Assembly (NCBI GenBank): GCA_005406025.1
Contig: BGZK01000217.1
Location: forward strand, 248,001 to 312,000
DNA length: 64,000 nucleotides
Origin: Eumeta japonica
Lineage: Eukaryota; Arthropoda; Insecta; Lepidoptera; Psychidae
Reading direction: 5' to 3'
Below the pieces are notes generated by a model, which had not been told where the DNA came from, did not search any database, and worked only from the letters and a program-made list of their open reading frames with translations. A program made the translations under genes and the position numbers. The number at the start of each line of letters is the position of its first letter. Position 1 is the first letter of the stretch. Positions 36,401 to 46,690 of this stretch are shown here, piece by piece.

Positions 36401-39400
36401 TAAAGTTTCTTTCGATTTAAGTTTATATTCCTTTAATATTTCATCTGATTATGGGCCCAGGTCACTAACTAGATGTATAAATAAATATCAGTTTAAGAAA
36501 AGTAAAACAAATGAAAAATTTAGCTTAAAAAAATACTGGCCAAAGCGCTTGGGTCGCCATTTTGACGTTACACCAAGAAAAAAACTTGCACTAAATTATT
36601 TGCGAAAAACGAGAAAAACTTACAGGAAGGAAGATTTAAGATGGATGTCAGAACGGGCAAATTGTTATAAAATTGGCTGGCTCTAAGAATTGGAATACAT
36701 GGCAACTTCAAAACATTATTGTTGCTGCAAGATCAAAATCCTTACAAAATTATAGAAGGGACGACGATAAAATCTAGGTGTGGAACGTAACTTATTCGTT
36801 GTGAAGCCCAGAATGCGAAAGCTCAAACATTGCTGGTTACAGAAAGCTAAAACCGAAAGATTTGACAGCACTATTTAAATTTGACAAACACATCTTTCAA
36901 AGATAGTCTGATGCATCATTGCTTATTAAAAAAAAGTCGTACTTATTTATTGAAAAATATGACAACTGCAAAAGTTTTTTTATTTGACATAAAAGTATAA
37001 AGTGTTTTCATTCCCAGAAATGTGCTTTAATCAGATTTTTTAAATATACTGAACAATATTCATTCATTTAAGTTGGTCGACAGCTTCATTATACTCAAAA
37101 ACTAAAAAAAACTATGTTCATTATAAAAAAAGAGATGAAAGTACTTGGAGGGCTAAGCATTTCTCATATTCTTGCTTAGGAGATTTGTCTCACGAGCCAA
37201 TGTAGATATTCAAATTCAAAAGGCTTACAGAAAATATTGAACAATCGCCGATAGATCTTTACTAGAATAACATTTGTGGCTCTAATTTTCTCTTCTCTTC
37301 AATATGAACTGCTTAACACTAACCGTTGATCAATAACTCAATAATAAGAGAAATATTAATAAAATTGTAAATAAAATATATATTTTTAAATGTTTATCAC
37401 TCTTTCAACGTACTGTATCAATCTATATGTAAAAAATTTTTTCAGTATCAGTCTTGTATTTATTACATTCGCTGATAAATTTTTTTCTGAATAGATCTGT
37501 GTACAAATATATATTTCTAGATATATGTAAGAGCGAATATGACTATTGTACTTGTAATAAAGAAAGGTTTACTTTAAAGTTCATATAGTTTACTTGCGTA
37601 TCTACAAGACCGTAACCCGTAATCTGTAATTTACTTCTTTTTCTATAGATCGGCGTTACGAGTGAAGCCGAACGCGCGGAATTCTCGCTGTACTGCATAG
37701 TCGCCGGCGACGCGTTGACCATGCCCCTGGCGGGAGACGAGTACGTTCTAGACGTGACGACTGAACTGCAAAGGGCTCACCATCCCTTCTACTTGATATT
37801 CTGCCGGTCGGTGTGGCACCATCCGCTGAGGCAAGACGCGCCGCCGCTTTACACCGAAGTTTTATTCAATCAGGTCAGTATATTCCGTTTTGATTTATCT
37901 ACTGTCATGCATTTGTCATCAATCGTTATCGAGCAATTGTCAAATGACTATTGAGATACATCTGAAGTAGCAAGAAGTTGCAAGCGTTTGCAAATAGCCT
38001 TTCATCAGTACACTGCATCAGAAGTTTTGTTTTATATAAAAATATATGGCAATTTTATTGTTGAAAGAGTGCTGTGGTGATAGAATTAATCAGACAACAG
38101 TCTTCTTTACTAAAATGATATTTAAAAAGCTACTGTATTTTTTTACATATGCTTATAAGATGTAATTCCAAGCTCAAATATGTATCTGTATCATATTAAA
38201 TGCCTATATTTCAGCAAACCGATGTAAACTGCTGAAGAATAAATTATATTTTTGACTGTATGTAGATTATAAAAATCTATTTATTCAAAAGTTGCTCTAT
38301 GTATGTCAATATATATACATATAGAGCACTAATTTCGATCGTGGTATTATTATATTCGTTAACTTTATATGGATTTTCTGAAACCATTACTTTTTTTAAC
38401 AATGGCATTTGACCACTTTGTAACGAACTACACCTTAACCATAGACATCACACGCAGGTCGCTCCAGATTATTTAGAAGGTCTACTGCTAGTGCTTCCGG
38501 GCGGCGGCGCGCCCGCACCGGGCGTGGTCCGCGACTCCGCTTCCGTCGCCGCATTGCTACACCGTGCCGCCGGTCTAGCGGAAGGGCCCCATCCCAGGGA
38601 CCTGAAGTTCCTGCTGCCGAAACCGCTTCTAGCGCTGAGGGAACCGAGGCCCGGCAAGTGGGCATCCTGGGTGTCCGCCGAGTGGGCCGCCGCGAGGACC
38701 CTCACACCCGCAGCTGCTAAAGCGCGCGTGTTACAGGTCGGCACCTACACCTACAGTACTAAACCTAAAATACCTAGACTACTAAATTTAATAACAGTTA
38801 AACGATAGGCGCAGGTCAGTCACCAAGGACCTCGTGTCTTCGTCTTCCAGTTTGAAATAAAAAGGTCGTGGGGAGGTATAATGGGCTATTCGACACGCAA
38901 TAAATAAAGAAATAAGATTCGTTATATATTATTTTTACTTTAAGCGAAAAATTCGTGCATGGCGACCTCTGAAACTGCCCTAACGATTTTGATGTAAATT
39001 TTCACTTTGATAAGAGTTTTCAAGTCTTTCAAGTTTATCTGCATAGGTGTTGTCCAAGGGAAAACCAATTGAAAAATTGGGTCGGCTTATTATGTGTATA
39101 TATTACTGTATTTAAAGCTTTTTTTGTTTGAACACGAGTGTAATGGAATCGATTTTTTGTTAACTTTAAGAATATCTTAGTAACAACTATTTTAAATGAC
39201 AAATTAGACAGAAAAGATACTAACACTCAAAGACGTCATTGTTTACTAGCATCATACAGAATAATATTAAACTCCCCTTTGCAAGAAAGAGATGGCATAT
39301 TGTTCTTGATAGCTTATACTTCATTGTTTTTTTAACAGATTTTAATTTTGACTTTAATTTTAGTCACCATGTCTAATCAGCTTACATGATTCATCAACAA

Positions 39401-40824
39401 ATTTTATATTATAAATAGTAGTAAAATATCCTCATTGTAAACGTTCATAAGTTATTTAGCACAATTTAGTAGAATTTCGAGATAATTTGCTATGTTATTG
39501 GTCCTCAACGACGAATAACACTGCACGACATAAACTCTTTGGGTACCATACGCGTAATGTAATGTCTAAAATTTATTGTTGAAACTGAACATAAGCGACT
39601 TGTACTGCGATGAAGTGTAATTGAGTAAAGTTAATTTGTCCGAGTACTTACTTATACTAAACTATATTAAATTCATAAAATGAAATCGTATAGTGTGAAT
39701 TCGGATGTTTATTAAAAAAAAAATGTAATTTTTCCAAAAAAAAATTGTAAAACAATTTAACGAACGATTAGCAATAACGTGACACATGTTACGTTCAGGT
39801 GTTGTCCCGGTGGCCGCTGTTCGGCTCCTCGTTCTTCGCGGTGCGGCGCGTGTGCGGCGCGGGCGGGCCGGGCGAGTGGCGCGAGCACGTGCTGGCTCTC
39901 AACCGGCGCGGCGTGCACCTGTTGGACCCCGGCACGCACGAGACGCACACGCACTGGCCCTACGCCGAGCTCATATCTACCAGAAAGGTAAGGCCGATTT
40001 GTAATGAGAGTGAAACGCCGTTTCATTCGATGATCTCTATCGATCTCACCCGTCTAGCCTATCTCGCGAGCGACTGTTATTGCGCAAACTGTTTGTGGTT
40101 TAGGATAATTAATTTACGGCGCAATAGAACTTGATCCATGCACTTAAATATTGTAATTTCAAAAAAATGAAAATGCATCAGGGGATTAAAGTAGAAATTT
40201 TTAAAAAATCTTTACATGCTTATACATTCGAAGTTGTTTTGAAGATTGGTCAGTCGTCCGGGCAAGCCATATAGACTAAGGTTGTATTTTAATAAAAAAT
40301 GCCGATAATGGTATCGAAATGTGTGCAATTCCTAACACTAAGAAAATCCATACGGTCAGTTCTAAATGCTCCATTTCAAAATCTGGATGACTGGCGATCT
40401 GGAGCTCCTTCATCCATTATCTGACTGCTCTTATCACATTACATCCCGACTATTTCGAGCGGAAAATCAAAACTAATAAAGTAACCGATTTTCTTATTTT
40501 TTCTCAAAATGTAGCAATTTTCTGATTTTATAACAATTCAGTAACTAAATATGTGCATCAGTCCGACTCGTAATTTTAGCTACCTCTGTTTCTTTGTTTC
40601 ACTTGTGTTTCAAAACTTACTTTGTACGTCTCTAGGTACGGTCAGAAGACGGTACACTGTTTCTGGACGTCAAGTGCGGATCGCTACTGCAGCAGCGCGT
40701 GACGCGCCTCCAGGCTGAGCAGGCGCACGAAATAGCGCGCCTTGTGCGCCAGTACATCGCGCTGCAGCGGGACCAGGCGCACGGCACGCACCAGCCGAAC
40801 CACAACCATAATCATGTGCACTGA
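15139..40824 (+). CDS. Myo10A: Class XV-type unconventional myosin, C-terminal half (9 exons)
   Basis: Actin-based motor of filopodia and other actin protrusions; this window holds only the cargo-binding tail. Exons read 15139-15497, 23463-23718, 26317-26471, 26952-27090, 36127-36255, 37649-37873, 38458-38736, 39799-39987 and 40636-40824. All boundaries are GT-AG and every phase matches, giving 639 residues to a TGA. Order: Arg/Glu/Ser linker (about 1-100), MyTH4 (about 104-300), FERM F1 (305-390), F2 (395-510), F3 (514-620), and a His/Asn-rich tip. Diagnostic strings are GDLPPNERAQHPDL and DEVYCQLMKQTT in MyTH4, and EYVLDVTTEL, FYLIFCRSVW, LFNQVAPDYLEGLLLVL and WPLFGSSFFAV in FERM. These match class XV tails better than class VII or X. 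The motor, neck and any first MyTH4 or SH3 domain must lie left of the window. No frameshift or internal stop was seen. Symbol is by homology to the fly class XV myosin. Confidence 0.9.
18613..19377 (+). repeat. Dispersed Lepidoptera repeat, subtype B, copy 1
   Basis: Shares with 53553-54617 a GGAACCCTTATAGTTTCGTC-like head, a CATTTTATTCAAAAACTACAAGA block, TTAGTTTGGTAGTTAAATAA, a CCTCCATACATG block and AATAATCGTT. Both lie in plus orientation. This copy is in the first myosin intron. Confidence 0.8.
20709..20752. repeat. Perfect 20 bp hairpin, 4-base loop
   Basis: Arms 20709-20728 and 20733-20752 are exact reverse complements (AACTTGAAAATAACTAGGGA). A further ATAACTAGGG copy lies just upstream near 20693. 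Possibly a small foldback element. Confidence 0.9.
21076..21124. repeat. Perfect 22 bp hairpin, 5-base loop
   Basis: Arms 21076-21097 and 21103-21124 are exact reverse complements around ATGCA. It lies at the right end of a GC-richer block (20930-21075) that reads like transposon 3' sequence (GTTCAGCCGTTTGGG). Confidence 0.9.
21813..22043 (+). CDS. Small Ser/Asp-rich ORF nested in the first myosin intron
   Basis: A 76-residue ORF starting MPDDRSSDRSADVLSDSLDS, acidic, with a run of five Ser, four Ala and many SD or DS pairs; no family recognised. Overlapping arthropod initiator motifs TCAGT stand at 21793-21801, 12-20 bases before the ATG. AATAAA occurs at 22091 and 22119, so a compact intronless gene or retrocopy is conceivable. 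Against it: short length, simple composition, and a mobile-element setting. Confidence 0.3.
   Translation: MPDDRSSDRSADVLSDSLDSYGSDVESVGDYDGSSSSSGDSAAAAGVSSGCSDYRIDIGDWSDTNDSDKPMRVNSL
23463..23718 (+). CDS. Myo10A: Myosin exon b: MyTH4 core
   Basis: Acceptor CTTACAG, donor GTGAGC after ATG (Met). Its first base completes the Glu codon from exon a. It encodes the WTWKAQTDVVKWQ, ATPIRAPLL and LECFTCIRAYSGDLP segments typical of MyTH4. The exon is markedly GC-rich against its AT-rich introns. Confidence 0.92.
24930..25860 (-). pseudogene. mariner transposase relic 1
   Basis: Minus-strand translation starts at an ATG (25853) with MSESNVEIEYILKF. It shows WFKRFQSGNFDVKDEPRSG, SYDIAEELGI, ICDSLLKSNETEPFLKKLMT, a degenerate DEK catalytic block, FHHDNARPH and PPYSPHLAPSIFHLFRSLQN. 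These are the order and motifs of a mariner transposase (DDE/D type), with Asp catalytic positions still visible in HHDNARPH. Many stops and frameshifts break it, and the C-terminal end is replaced by unrelated sequence near 24930. TIRs were not found. It lies antisense in the myosin intron between exons b and c. Confidence 0.8.
26317..26471 (+). CDS. Myo10A: Myosin exon c: MyTH4 core
   Basis: Acceptor TTTCAG, donor GTAGTT, 51 codons plus two bases. It carries LRDEVYCQLMKQTT, the most conserved block of MyTH4, and RAWRLMSILAAYF, the helix that follows it. Confidence 0.93.
26952..27090 (+). CDS. Myo10A: Myosin exon d: end of MyTH4
   Basis: Acceptor TTGCAG, donor GTAATG; the first base completes an Arg codon. 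It encodes PFLVEYLSSAA and LRKTWRCGGRKNVPSVEE, the closing helices of MyTH4 and the junction to FERM. The intron after it is 9.0 kb because it carries a mariner relic and the large inverted-repeat element. Confidence 0.92.
27273..28400 (-). pseudogene. mariner transposase relic 2
   Basis: Minus strand. Recognisable blocks: DFRRGLTL near 28310, LIMQDRHVTYREVKASLGI, ARVDWCKK-like (PRVDWCKKKM), the DESWIYMYDPET catalytic block near 27860, VPLENRKTVH, RRKHRIILHHD-like and PPPYSSDLAPNNFYL near 27560, and a C-terminus. The start TACACGAGGGCTGTTATTT at 27273 resembles a mariner TIR preceded by TA. Several frameshifts; the right TIR was not located. It belongs to a different mariner lineage from relic 1, judging by the wording of the catalytic blocks. 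Confidence 0.8.
28726..29447 (+). repeat. Left terminal inverted repeat of the 7 kb element
   Basis: Matches the reverse complement of 34994-35727 almost end to end, with scattered substitutions and a small indel just inside the tip (after GGGTCGA). The low divergence by eye suggests a fairly recent insertion. Confidence 0.93.
29448..30321 (+). other. Non-coding left interior of the 7 kb element
   Basis: AT-rich, no ORF of note. It presumably holds the element's promoter and possibly a 5' UTR intron: the acceptor-like CTTTTCAGATTTTCAG stands immediately before the ATG at 30322. Confidence 0.4.
30322..34771 (+). pseudogene. Transposon protein of the 7 kb element: zinc motifs, PIN/XPG-like nuclease, Cys cluster; broken
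   Basis: The start ATG at 30322 opens MDKSVCIICNKADD, then the frame is lost and resumes near 30452. Parts in order: C-x2-C plus HRTC (first zinc pair), HCFLCGKFFG with AHYHTAC (second pair), and a long middle section (31461-32672) of no recognised fold. Next is FFTIRRTHKFWSGVWTDMT with MRSMKTQGGLTHGRG (near 32720-32840). Then come EDADADI, VGQDIDLLVL and FLHCFSGCDTTSGF (33800-34070), reminiscent of acidic active-site blocks of FEN1/XPG-type PIN nucleases. Finally LPPTEGAAEQHCYRAYYQ leads to a cluster of about a dozen cysteines (34460-34590, with CGCRKHGLKCTNLC) and an acidic tail. At least five frameshifts or stops separate these blocks. I recognise this as a widespread repeated protein family in arthropods and other invertebrates. 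Assignment to Academ is tentative. Confidence 0.75.
34994..35727 (-). repeat. Right terminal inverted repeat of the 7 kb element
   Basis: Partner of the left repeat. Its inner boundary lies near GTTCATTAATAAAACATAG, shared with the left copy at 29421-29435 in reverse. Confidence 0.93.
35731..36126 (+). other. End of myosin intron d-e
   Basis: Ordinary intron sequence between the 7 kb element and exon e. Smaller introns 36256-37648, 37874-38457, 38737-39798 and 39988-40635 likewise show no insertions I recognise. Confidence 0.5.
36127..36255 (+). CDS. Myo10A: Myosin exon e: start of FERM F1 lobe
   Basis: Acceptor ATACAG, donor GTAAGA, 43 codons in phase 0 at both ends. It encodes RRQLYRLPGGAERVVNT and VVNDIVNELCEL, the ubiquitin-like F1 lobe entry seen in class XV myosins. 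Confidence 0.93.
37649..37873 (+). CDS. Myo10A: Myosin exon f: FERM F1/F2
   Basis: Acceptor TCTATAG, donor GTCAGT, 75 codons in phase 0. It carries EFSLYCIVAGD, DEYVLDVTTEL, FYLIFCRSVW and YTEVLFNQ, which I regard as the clearest class XV signature in the gene. Confidence 0.95.
38458..38736 (+). CDS. Myo10A: Myosin exon g: FERM F2 lobe
   Basis: Acceptor CACGCAG, donor GTCGGC, 93 codons in phase 0. It begins VAPDYLEGLLLVL, continues through an Ala-rich helical lobe (VAALLHRAAGL) and LKFLLPKPLL, and ends AAAKARVLQ. The very high GC content makes long spurious ORFs in the other frames. Confidence 0.93.
39799..39987 (+). CDS. Myo10A: Myosin exon h: FERM F3 (PH-like) lobe
   Basis: Acceptor GTTCAG, donor GTAAGG, 63 codons in phase 0. 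It contains WPLFGSSFFAVRRV and VLALNRRGVHLLDP, the first strands of the PTB/PH-like F3 lobe, and ends PYAELISTRK. Confidence 0.93.
40636..40824 (+). CDS. Myo10A: Myosin exon i: end of FERM F3 and stop codon
   Basis: Acceptor TCTCTAG, 62 codons and a TGA at 40822-40824. It encodes DGTLFLDVKCGSLLQQRV and the final F3 helix (AHEIARLVRQYIALQ), then a short tail rich in His and Asn. I see no C-terminal PDZ-binding motif of the kind found in vertebrate MYO15A. A candidate polyadenylation signal AATAAA is at 41101-41106. Confidence 0.92.
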   Translation, partial: VRSEDGTLFLDVKCGSLLQQRVTRLQAEQAHEIARLVRQYIALQRDQAHGTHQPNHNHNHVH

Positions 40825-41100
40825 AACGGTCACTACCCGATTGACTGACTTGGAAGGATACACCATAGAAATGTAAATTTTGACCAGAAATATGTAACAA
40901 CATGAACTATTTTATTCAAATGATTGATTATGTGTTCAAAGTATGGCTGAAAATTATTCACGTATAAAATATACATTATCTGAATACACATAATTATAAA
41001 GAATGTTTCAACTATTGCCAATAATTTCAATTTTAAAGTTATCATTTTTGCTTCTGATATTAAAATTATATAATATTACCTGTTATAAAAAAAAATCCTA

Positions 41101-41106
41101 AATAAA
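41101..41106 (+). terminator. Candidate poly(A) signal of the myosin gene
   Basis: First AATAAA after the stop codon at 40824, giving a 3' UTR of roughly 300 bases. The flanking DNA is AT-rich, so chance occurrence is possible, and later copies exist. Confidence 0.4.
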
Positions 41107-42849
41107 AAAATATGTAATGCATGTTTACTAACAGCGTATTTCCTTTTTCAGAATCTACAACTCTCTGTCATCTATAGGAAATGATTCAAAGAAGAAACTT
41201 TCACCATTTGGAGTTGTAAAATATCACTAGTTTTTTTTTTATGGAAACGATTGTAGAAGTAATTTAAACAATCGATTGCAAAAAAAAATGCGTCTTTGTA
41301 ATGAAGATCACTGTTTCAGATGCATTTTTAAAAGTTTCCACACGAAAAAAAAAATAGTTTATGTAGACAATATAATGCACTGAAACACTAATCTTCAACT
41401 CCGTCCAAATAGATCTGTTGTATTTTAGTCATTATAAGTAATAAGATATATTTAAGATGTATACATTACCAACAAACATATGAATAATCATCAAATGCAT
41501 AATTTCAAATATACCTATTTTATTATTAAGTAATATATTGTTCAAATCCTCCGACAAATAGTTTATAAATCTAAACGAATTTCAAAGAAATACCGTTACC
41601 TATGACAAATCCAAAACTAACTGTCTGTTTCAAAAATCCCTAAAGGAACTAACATTTTTACTTCGATCACTATTTTATTATATTTCTTTACGGTAGCAGG
41701 AAAAATCATTGACTGTTTTGTTTTATGAAATAAGAGACGCTGATAGTTGACTGTTGCATTAAATTTGCATTATTTAGATGCGGTAATGTTCATTTGATCC
41801 CCCTTCCGAATTTTAATATAATTTTGTTATTGAAATCTCGTATTATCCATTGCATAGTATCGTTATTTCAATTAACAATAAATAATCGAATTGATTTCTC
41901 TTAGTTGTTAAAACTGTAAAGATTACTTCGTCTTCTTTTATCAGTCTCTATTGGTGCTATTTGTAAGTTTTAATTTTGTTCGGAATGTATTCTAAATGTT
42001 TATTTGTTAGTAATATCTCTACCGTCCGAAGACCTGTTTTGTGGTCGGAGTCATGTTTATTATTCTTAAAAAATATTTACTATGTATATTTACCTAATGT
42101 AAGATATTTAAAAATAACAAATGATTAAATGCATATTGAAACTTATTGTAGATACAGATATTAAAGTATTATTGAAAATGCATTTTTTTTCTGGAACCCT
42201 GAATAAAATATCACAAGAAACAGATTTCAAATAACATAACCTGTAATATTTTTTTTCGGTTTTCTGAAAACGAGTTGGCAGTTCAATTTAAATGATTTGG
42301 TCGGAGAATATCACTCGAATAATTTATCATCAATTAATACAAAATATATTTTTTTTTCTCTCCTTTCTAATCAGGGTTGGCTATTATTATCTTCTTAAAT
42401 TAAATTAAGTCATAACGATGATGATCGTTGTTAGCATTGCTCAACACCGCACTAGACCAACAAGCACACGCGATATTCTGATCTCCTTAATCCAAAAAGA
42501 ACACCTGTGTCAGAATATACCTGATATTCTGACATCTGAATTGATACAAACGAATACCCTGAAGGCTATACTTACAATTATTTAGGCCTGACGGATGTAA
42601 TAATGAGGAGAAAAAGCAATTATTACTTTAATTTGACCGACCGACAAATGAAAACTTTTTGAAAGTTGTTTTGATATGAGTGATAAATATCACCAATTTA
42701 TAGTATTTTAAACACAAAAATACCTACATAATTACTCTATCACATCAGATTTTTTTACAGAAAGGAAAAAGCGTTTTTTTTTTTAATTTAAAGAAAAAAA
42801 TCAATAATTATATTACAAATAACATATATTTAAACATTTACAAAGGAAA

Positions 42850-43420
42850 GATTGAATCTAAATATTGCTGCAGGACTATTTAGAGTGACATCTTTTACGT
42901 TTAGAGGCAAAATTACGTCTGGGTGTAGTTTTTTAGTGAGTATCTTCTGTAACACCACGTGCCAGTGACCAGCAATAATCAGCCATCTTATTCACATTCC
43001 ATCGACCTTGGTGCTTTTCTCCATAGTTTTTTTGTCCTGGTAAAACCTTTCTCTCCGTTCTTCACTATAATCACAAAGATTATCAGGAAAAAAATCCACA
43101 TGTGAATCTAGAAAGTGGAGTTTTATACTCATATTACACCCTGATTTTTTATACTTATCTAATAAGTTTCCAACCTTATTTTTATAGTCAGGTTGTTTGT
43201 TATTTCCTAAAAAATTGTTGACAAATCTTTGAACGCCAGTCAAGCATTTAATTCAGTATTATTCATTGTTGCATCAAATTTATTATCAGCCATCAAAGAT
43301 CTGATTTGTGGTCCATCGAACACTCCTTCTTTAATTTTTGCATCAGATAATCTTGGACCTTTTTACACAAATATTGAAAAGTAGCATTGCTTTTATCCAA
43401 TGCTAGTTTTTGAAGCCAAA
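42850..43420 (-). pseudogene. Fragment of a repeated arthropod protein family of unknown function
   Basis: Minus strand, two frames. One runs through SDAKIKEG-like, VRWTTNQI and FDATMNN-like remains near 43400-43270. The clearest block (43243-42992) has NNFLGNNKQPDYKNKVGNLLD, GCNMSIKLHFLDSHVDFFPDNL and SEERRERFYQDKKTMEK. After a frameshift, GRWNVNKMADYCWSLARG continues, with a basic C-terminus near 42890. I recall many near-identical blocks (CNMSLKMHFLHSHLDFFPENLG) in insect genomes, which suggests a transposon protein, but I cannot name it. It is broken and lacks an N-terminus. Confidence 0.6.
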
Positions 43421-44319
43421 ATAAGCATTATACGAATTTTCAACAAACTCAGTAATTTTCTGTTTTTGCTTCAGTCATAAAGTTTCCATAAATATAACAA
43501 AATGTAATAATGAGGATTATTATTACACTTTCGTGAAAACATCGTGTTTTTGAGAAGTTTTTCAACCACAAATGATTGATAAAATTTATTAAGTACCAAA
43601 AGTAAAACGTTAACATTTTTTAAAAATAGACACACTAACATCATTTAAAAAGTTTGTAAACAAAGTAACTGTAAAGGCTTATTTTCATGTAACCCATTTC
43701 GAATGGGTGTGTCGTCGTGGCAATTAAATATATTTTCTCACAAGAGGTCGCATGATTCGAGAAAAGAGCGCCAAAATCTAAACTTTAATTTATTTTTGTC
43801 AAAAAATATAAGATAGCTAATGTATTAACTTTACTATAAACCTGATGTGATACGATAAACTTAGGTCTGATTTCGTTATCAGCACTATAAAATTAGTGGA
43901 AAAAATTTATTATACCTTAGACAAGAAAATCATGTCGGCCGGTGTTTTCTACCAGTATTTTTATTTAAAGTTTTTTTTTTATTTTAAATGAAAACTATTA
44001 TATAGATACTTATGTATATATGTTTAGTGACAGTTGGGCCGCGGTAATCCGACAAACGTTTTGCAAGACACTATCGGACTATAGAGTACTGTTATACAAC
44101 TTTTAAAAAAAAGTGCCTTGTAATCCCAACGAACATATCAAAGTGGGGGAAGAGTCTATATGTATTAAAAAGGATATGACCCATTCATACCTCCTTCGCT
44201 AACCTTACTTCCCACCATCCCGTGCTAGCTACAAAGTCGTCTTTTTTTGTTAACTCCCTGTAAGAATACTTAGCTTTCATGGCTAATACGGGTCGAATAA
44301 AATTCGTGGTCCTGCTAAA

Positions 44320-45711
44320 TACGAGGGACGTTCACTATAACATGAGAATGACGTAAAAACCTTTTGGAACGAAAAAAAAGTAAATGCTTGCCGGTAAAAC
44401 AATGTTAATTAGGTTTAAAAATAAATTTAAATATCAATTGTTTTTTTTTTTCAATTGAAGTCTTTTATTTGTAGTTTGATGTTGTAGAAAATTAAAAAGT
44501 ATAATTTCGCCCAGTTATTAAGTATCTCGTGCTTTAAAAACTTCACTACAGAACGAGTTAATCGAGACTTCAGGATACTTTAGAAGCATCGGAGCATACA
44601 TAGAAGTATTCCTACATAAACAAAATGACCAAACAAAATTGGCTTCGTATATTCATATTCAGCCTCTATATATTCATATTCATCTATGGTAGTAGCCGCG
44701 GCATACGATATTGGCCTCGCCGCACAGATGTTCGCCACGTGTCCTTATTCTTCCTCTTTCTGTTGTCAACGAGTATTCTCTTTCTTGCTCGTCGGTTAAA
44801 CGATAACAATGTCATTCAAAATTATATCTAAAAAAGACAACAATAAGGACTTTAATGAGAGATTCATTTGGTTTAAAATATCACGTATATTCTTATTTAT
44901 ATTTGTGTGAGTTGTGTGACACAAATGAACGTAAATTTTGTTCGACGTTATAATTCTATGCTTTCTATTTCGATGTTTATGTAGAAGCAAATGCTCCACC
45001 GTATTCTATAGTTGTGTCTTGATGCGCCGAGCTTAAACATGGAAGAACATCTTCCAAAGACGATCCTCTTTTGGGTCATCTTTAGAGGAGAGGAGGAGGA
45101 GACTACGACAACAAGAGTTGTGACCGATGAAATGGTAGAAGAAGTCGAAAAAATTGTTTTAGCAGATCGTCGTGTCAAGGTACGTTTTATGGCCGAAGAA
45201 ACAAAGATTTCGACCGGTAGTGTGTATGACATTTCTCGACCGTGGAACTGCTGCAACGGGCGCTTTGTAAGCAAAACAAATAAAAAATATTCGAAAAGAA
45301 CGGCGAGGCATACGTACTAGCAAAAATTGCAAAAAATGTCCGTTCCATCAAGATAATGCCTCTGCTCACAGGTCCGCCGTTGCTATGGCTGCAATTCGTG
45401 ATGCTGACTTCGAAATACTTGAGCGTCCTCCGTATTCACCCAACCTTACTCCTAGCGATTTCTATCTATTGCTAAGGTTTAAGGAGTACCTAAAAAGACA
45501 GAGATTCGAAGATGATGAACCAGTAGTTGCTGTTATACAGGAATTTTAATTGCTCAGGGTGAAGAGTTTTTTAAGATAGGAGTTTTTTTAAGCTTAGGAA
45601 AAAAAATATCCCAATTGTATTATGCTAAAAGGCGATTACGTCGAAAAATAAAATAACATTTAATTTACCGGCAACATGTTCACTCTCACTTTTTATTGAA
45701 CGCCTCTGGTA
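44320..45711 (+). mobile_element. Full-length dead mariner, both TIRs, relic 3
   Basis: Imperfect TIRs of about 32 bases (24 of 32 matching by eye) at 44320-44351 and 45680-45711, each starting with TA and an A/CGAGGG- or CAGAGG-type tip. The 1.39 kb length is right for mariner. The coding strand is plus: VEKIVLADRRVKVRFMAEET near 45130-45190, then DNASAHRSAVAMAAI and PPYSPNLTPSDFYLL near 45350-45470, then RFEDDEPVVAVIQEF. Frameshifts, stops and a deletion in the middle (the first catalytic Asp block is missing) make it inactive. Confidence 0.8.
44960..45550 (+). pseudogene. Transposase fragments of mariner relic 3
   Basis: Two readable fragments: the helix-turn-helix part (about 45060-45260, DEMVEEVEKIVLADRRV and SVYDISRP) and the C-terminal catalytic part (about 45350-45550, with the second and third acidic positions around DNASAHRS and SPNLTPSD). 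The stretch between them is shortened, so it is an internally deleted copy. Confidence 0.75.
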
Positions 45712-46627
45712 ATTTGGTAGTTGTAATGTATTTAAACACGCATTATCAAAGATTTGCCAAAATAAATTTACATAATAAATAAAACACTGCAAAAGTTTCC
45801 ATGTATGACTTTTTGTTTATTAAATTAGCGGGTGCCAACGTCGTGTCTCATATTATTGTAATCATTGTGATAAATTTCTTTTATCGATATATTGTTGTTG
45901 TTTAATAATTAATATATTGTAAAATTAGATTGTATAATCCTTAAACAGAAATTATTACTATAAAATGACCTACAAAACATCATTATGATTTTAAAAGATT
46001 TAAAAAGAAAACAAAAAGAAAAGTCACTAAATAGATTATACAATATTTTTTCTTCTCTACCACTATATTCTGTATTTTTCGGTCGCCATTCTGGTTTTAT
46101 AAAAAGAAACTAGGCTATAGCCATCGTACGATTTACACCGACCAAACTCCATCTATCTGTTAGAATGTTTTGAGGGTATAAAGAATACTACACATATATC
46201 CAAATACGCGTAAAAAACATAATCCTGTGTTTCTTGTGGTGCAGTCGGATATAAAGAGGATGTAGGTGGTCAAACAAGACGTAGGGAATTTAATCGAGTA
46301 GAATTATGTGCGAGTCGTTAAAAATGTGAACCGTTAAAGTGGCTGTTAGGTGTAATAATTATTACCATTTTTCGTTTCAAATCACTTCTAAACATACACG
46401 TTATGTATTTTTGTGATCTCCTCGTAAATTATTTTCATATCCTATTCAATGTGTTTAGAAGAAAAAAATATTCTCAAAGCGCTTCATTTGGTGCAGAATG
46501 TCCGCCATTTTGTTTTTTATTATTTAAATATTGCCAGTGACATTCTCGCCACTAAGACAAATCTAAAGACCGACATAGAGCTTATCGAATAAGCGTAGTA
46601 GCTGCGAGAGAACATAATAAAGGGATA

Positions 46628-46690
46628 CGTACATACATACAGGTCAAACACATAACCCTCCTCTTGGGCTTGAACCGCAGTCGGTTATAA
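46628..46690 (+). repeat. Tail of a Lepidoptera repeat
   Basis: ACATACATACAGGTCAAACACATAACC-type tail followed by CCGCAGTCGGTTATAAA, a frequent 3' end of moth repeats. No internal part of the element was recognised upstream. Confidence 0.4.

Noticed and set aside
36381..36686. Lys-rich 101-codon ORF in the intron after myosin exon e
   Set aside because: No family signature, AT-rich composition like the surrounding intron.
38435..38808. Several long ORFs on both strands over myosin exon g
   Set aside because: Shadows caused by high GC content; the myosin frame alone matches FERM and joins its neighbours in phase.
39757..40026. Arg/Ala-rich ORFs in other frames over myosin exon h
   Set aside because: Same GC effect; no start, splice or family support.
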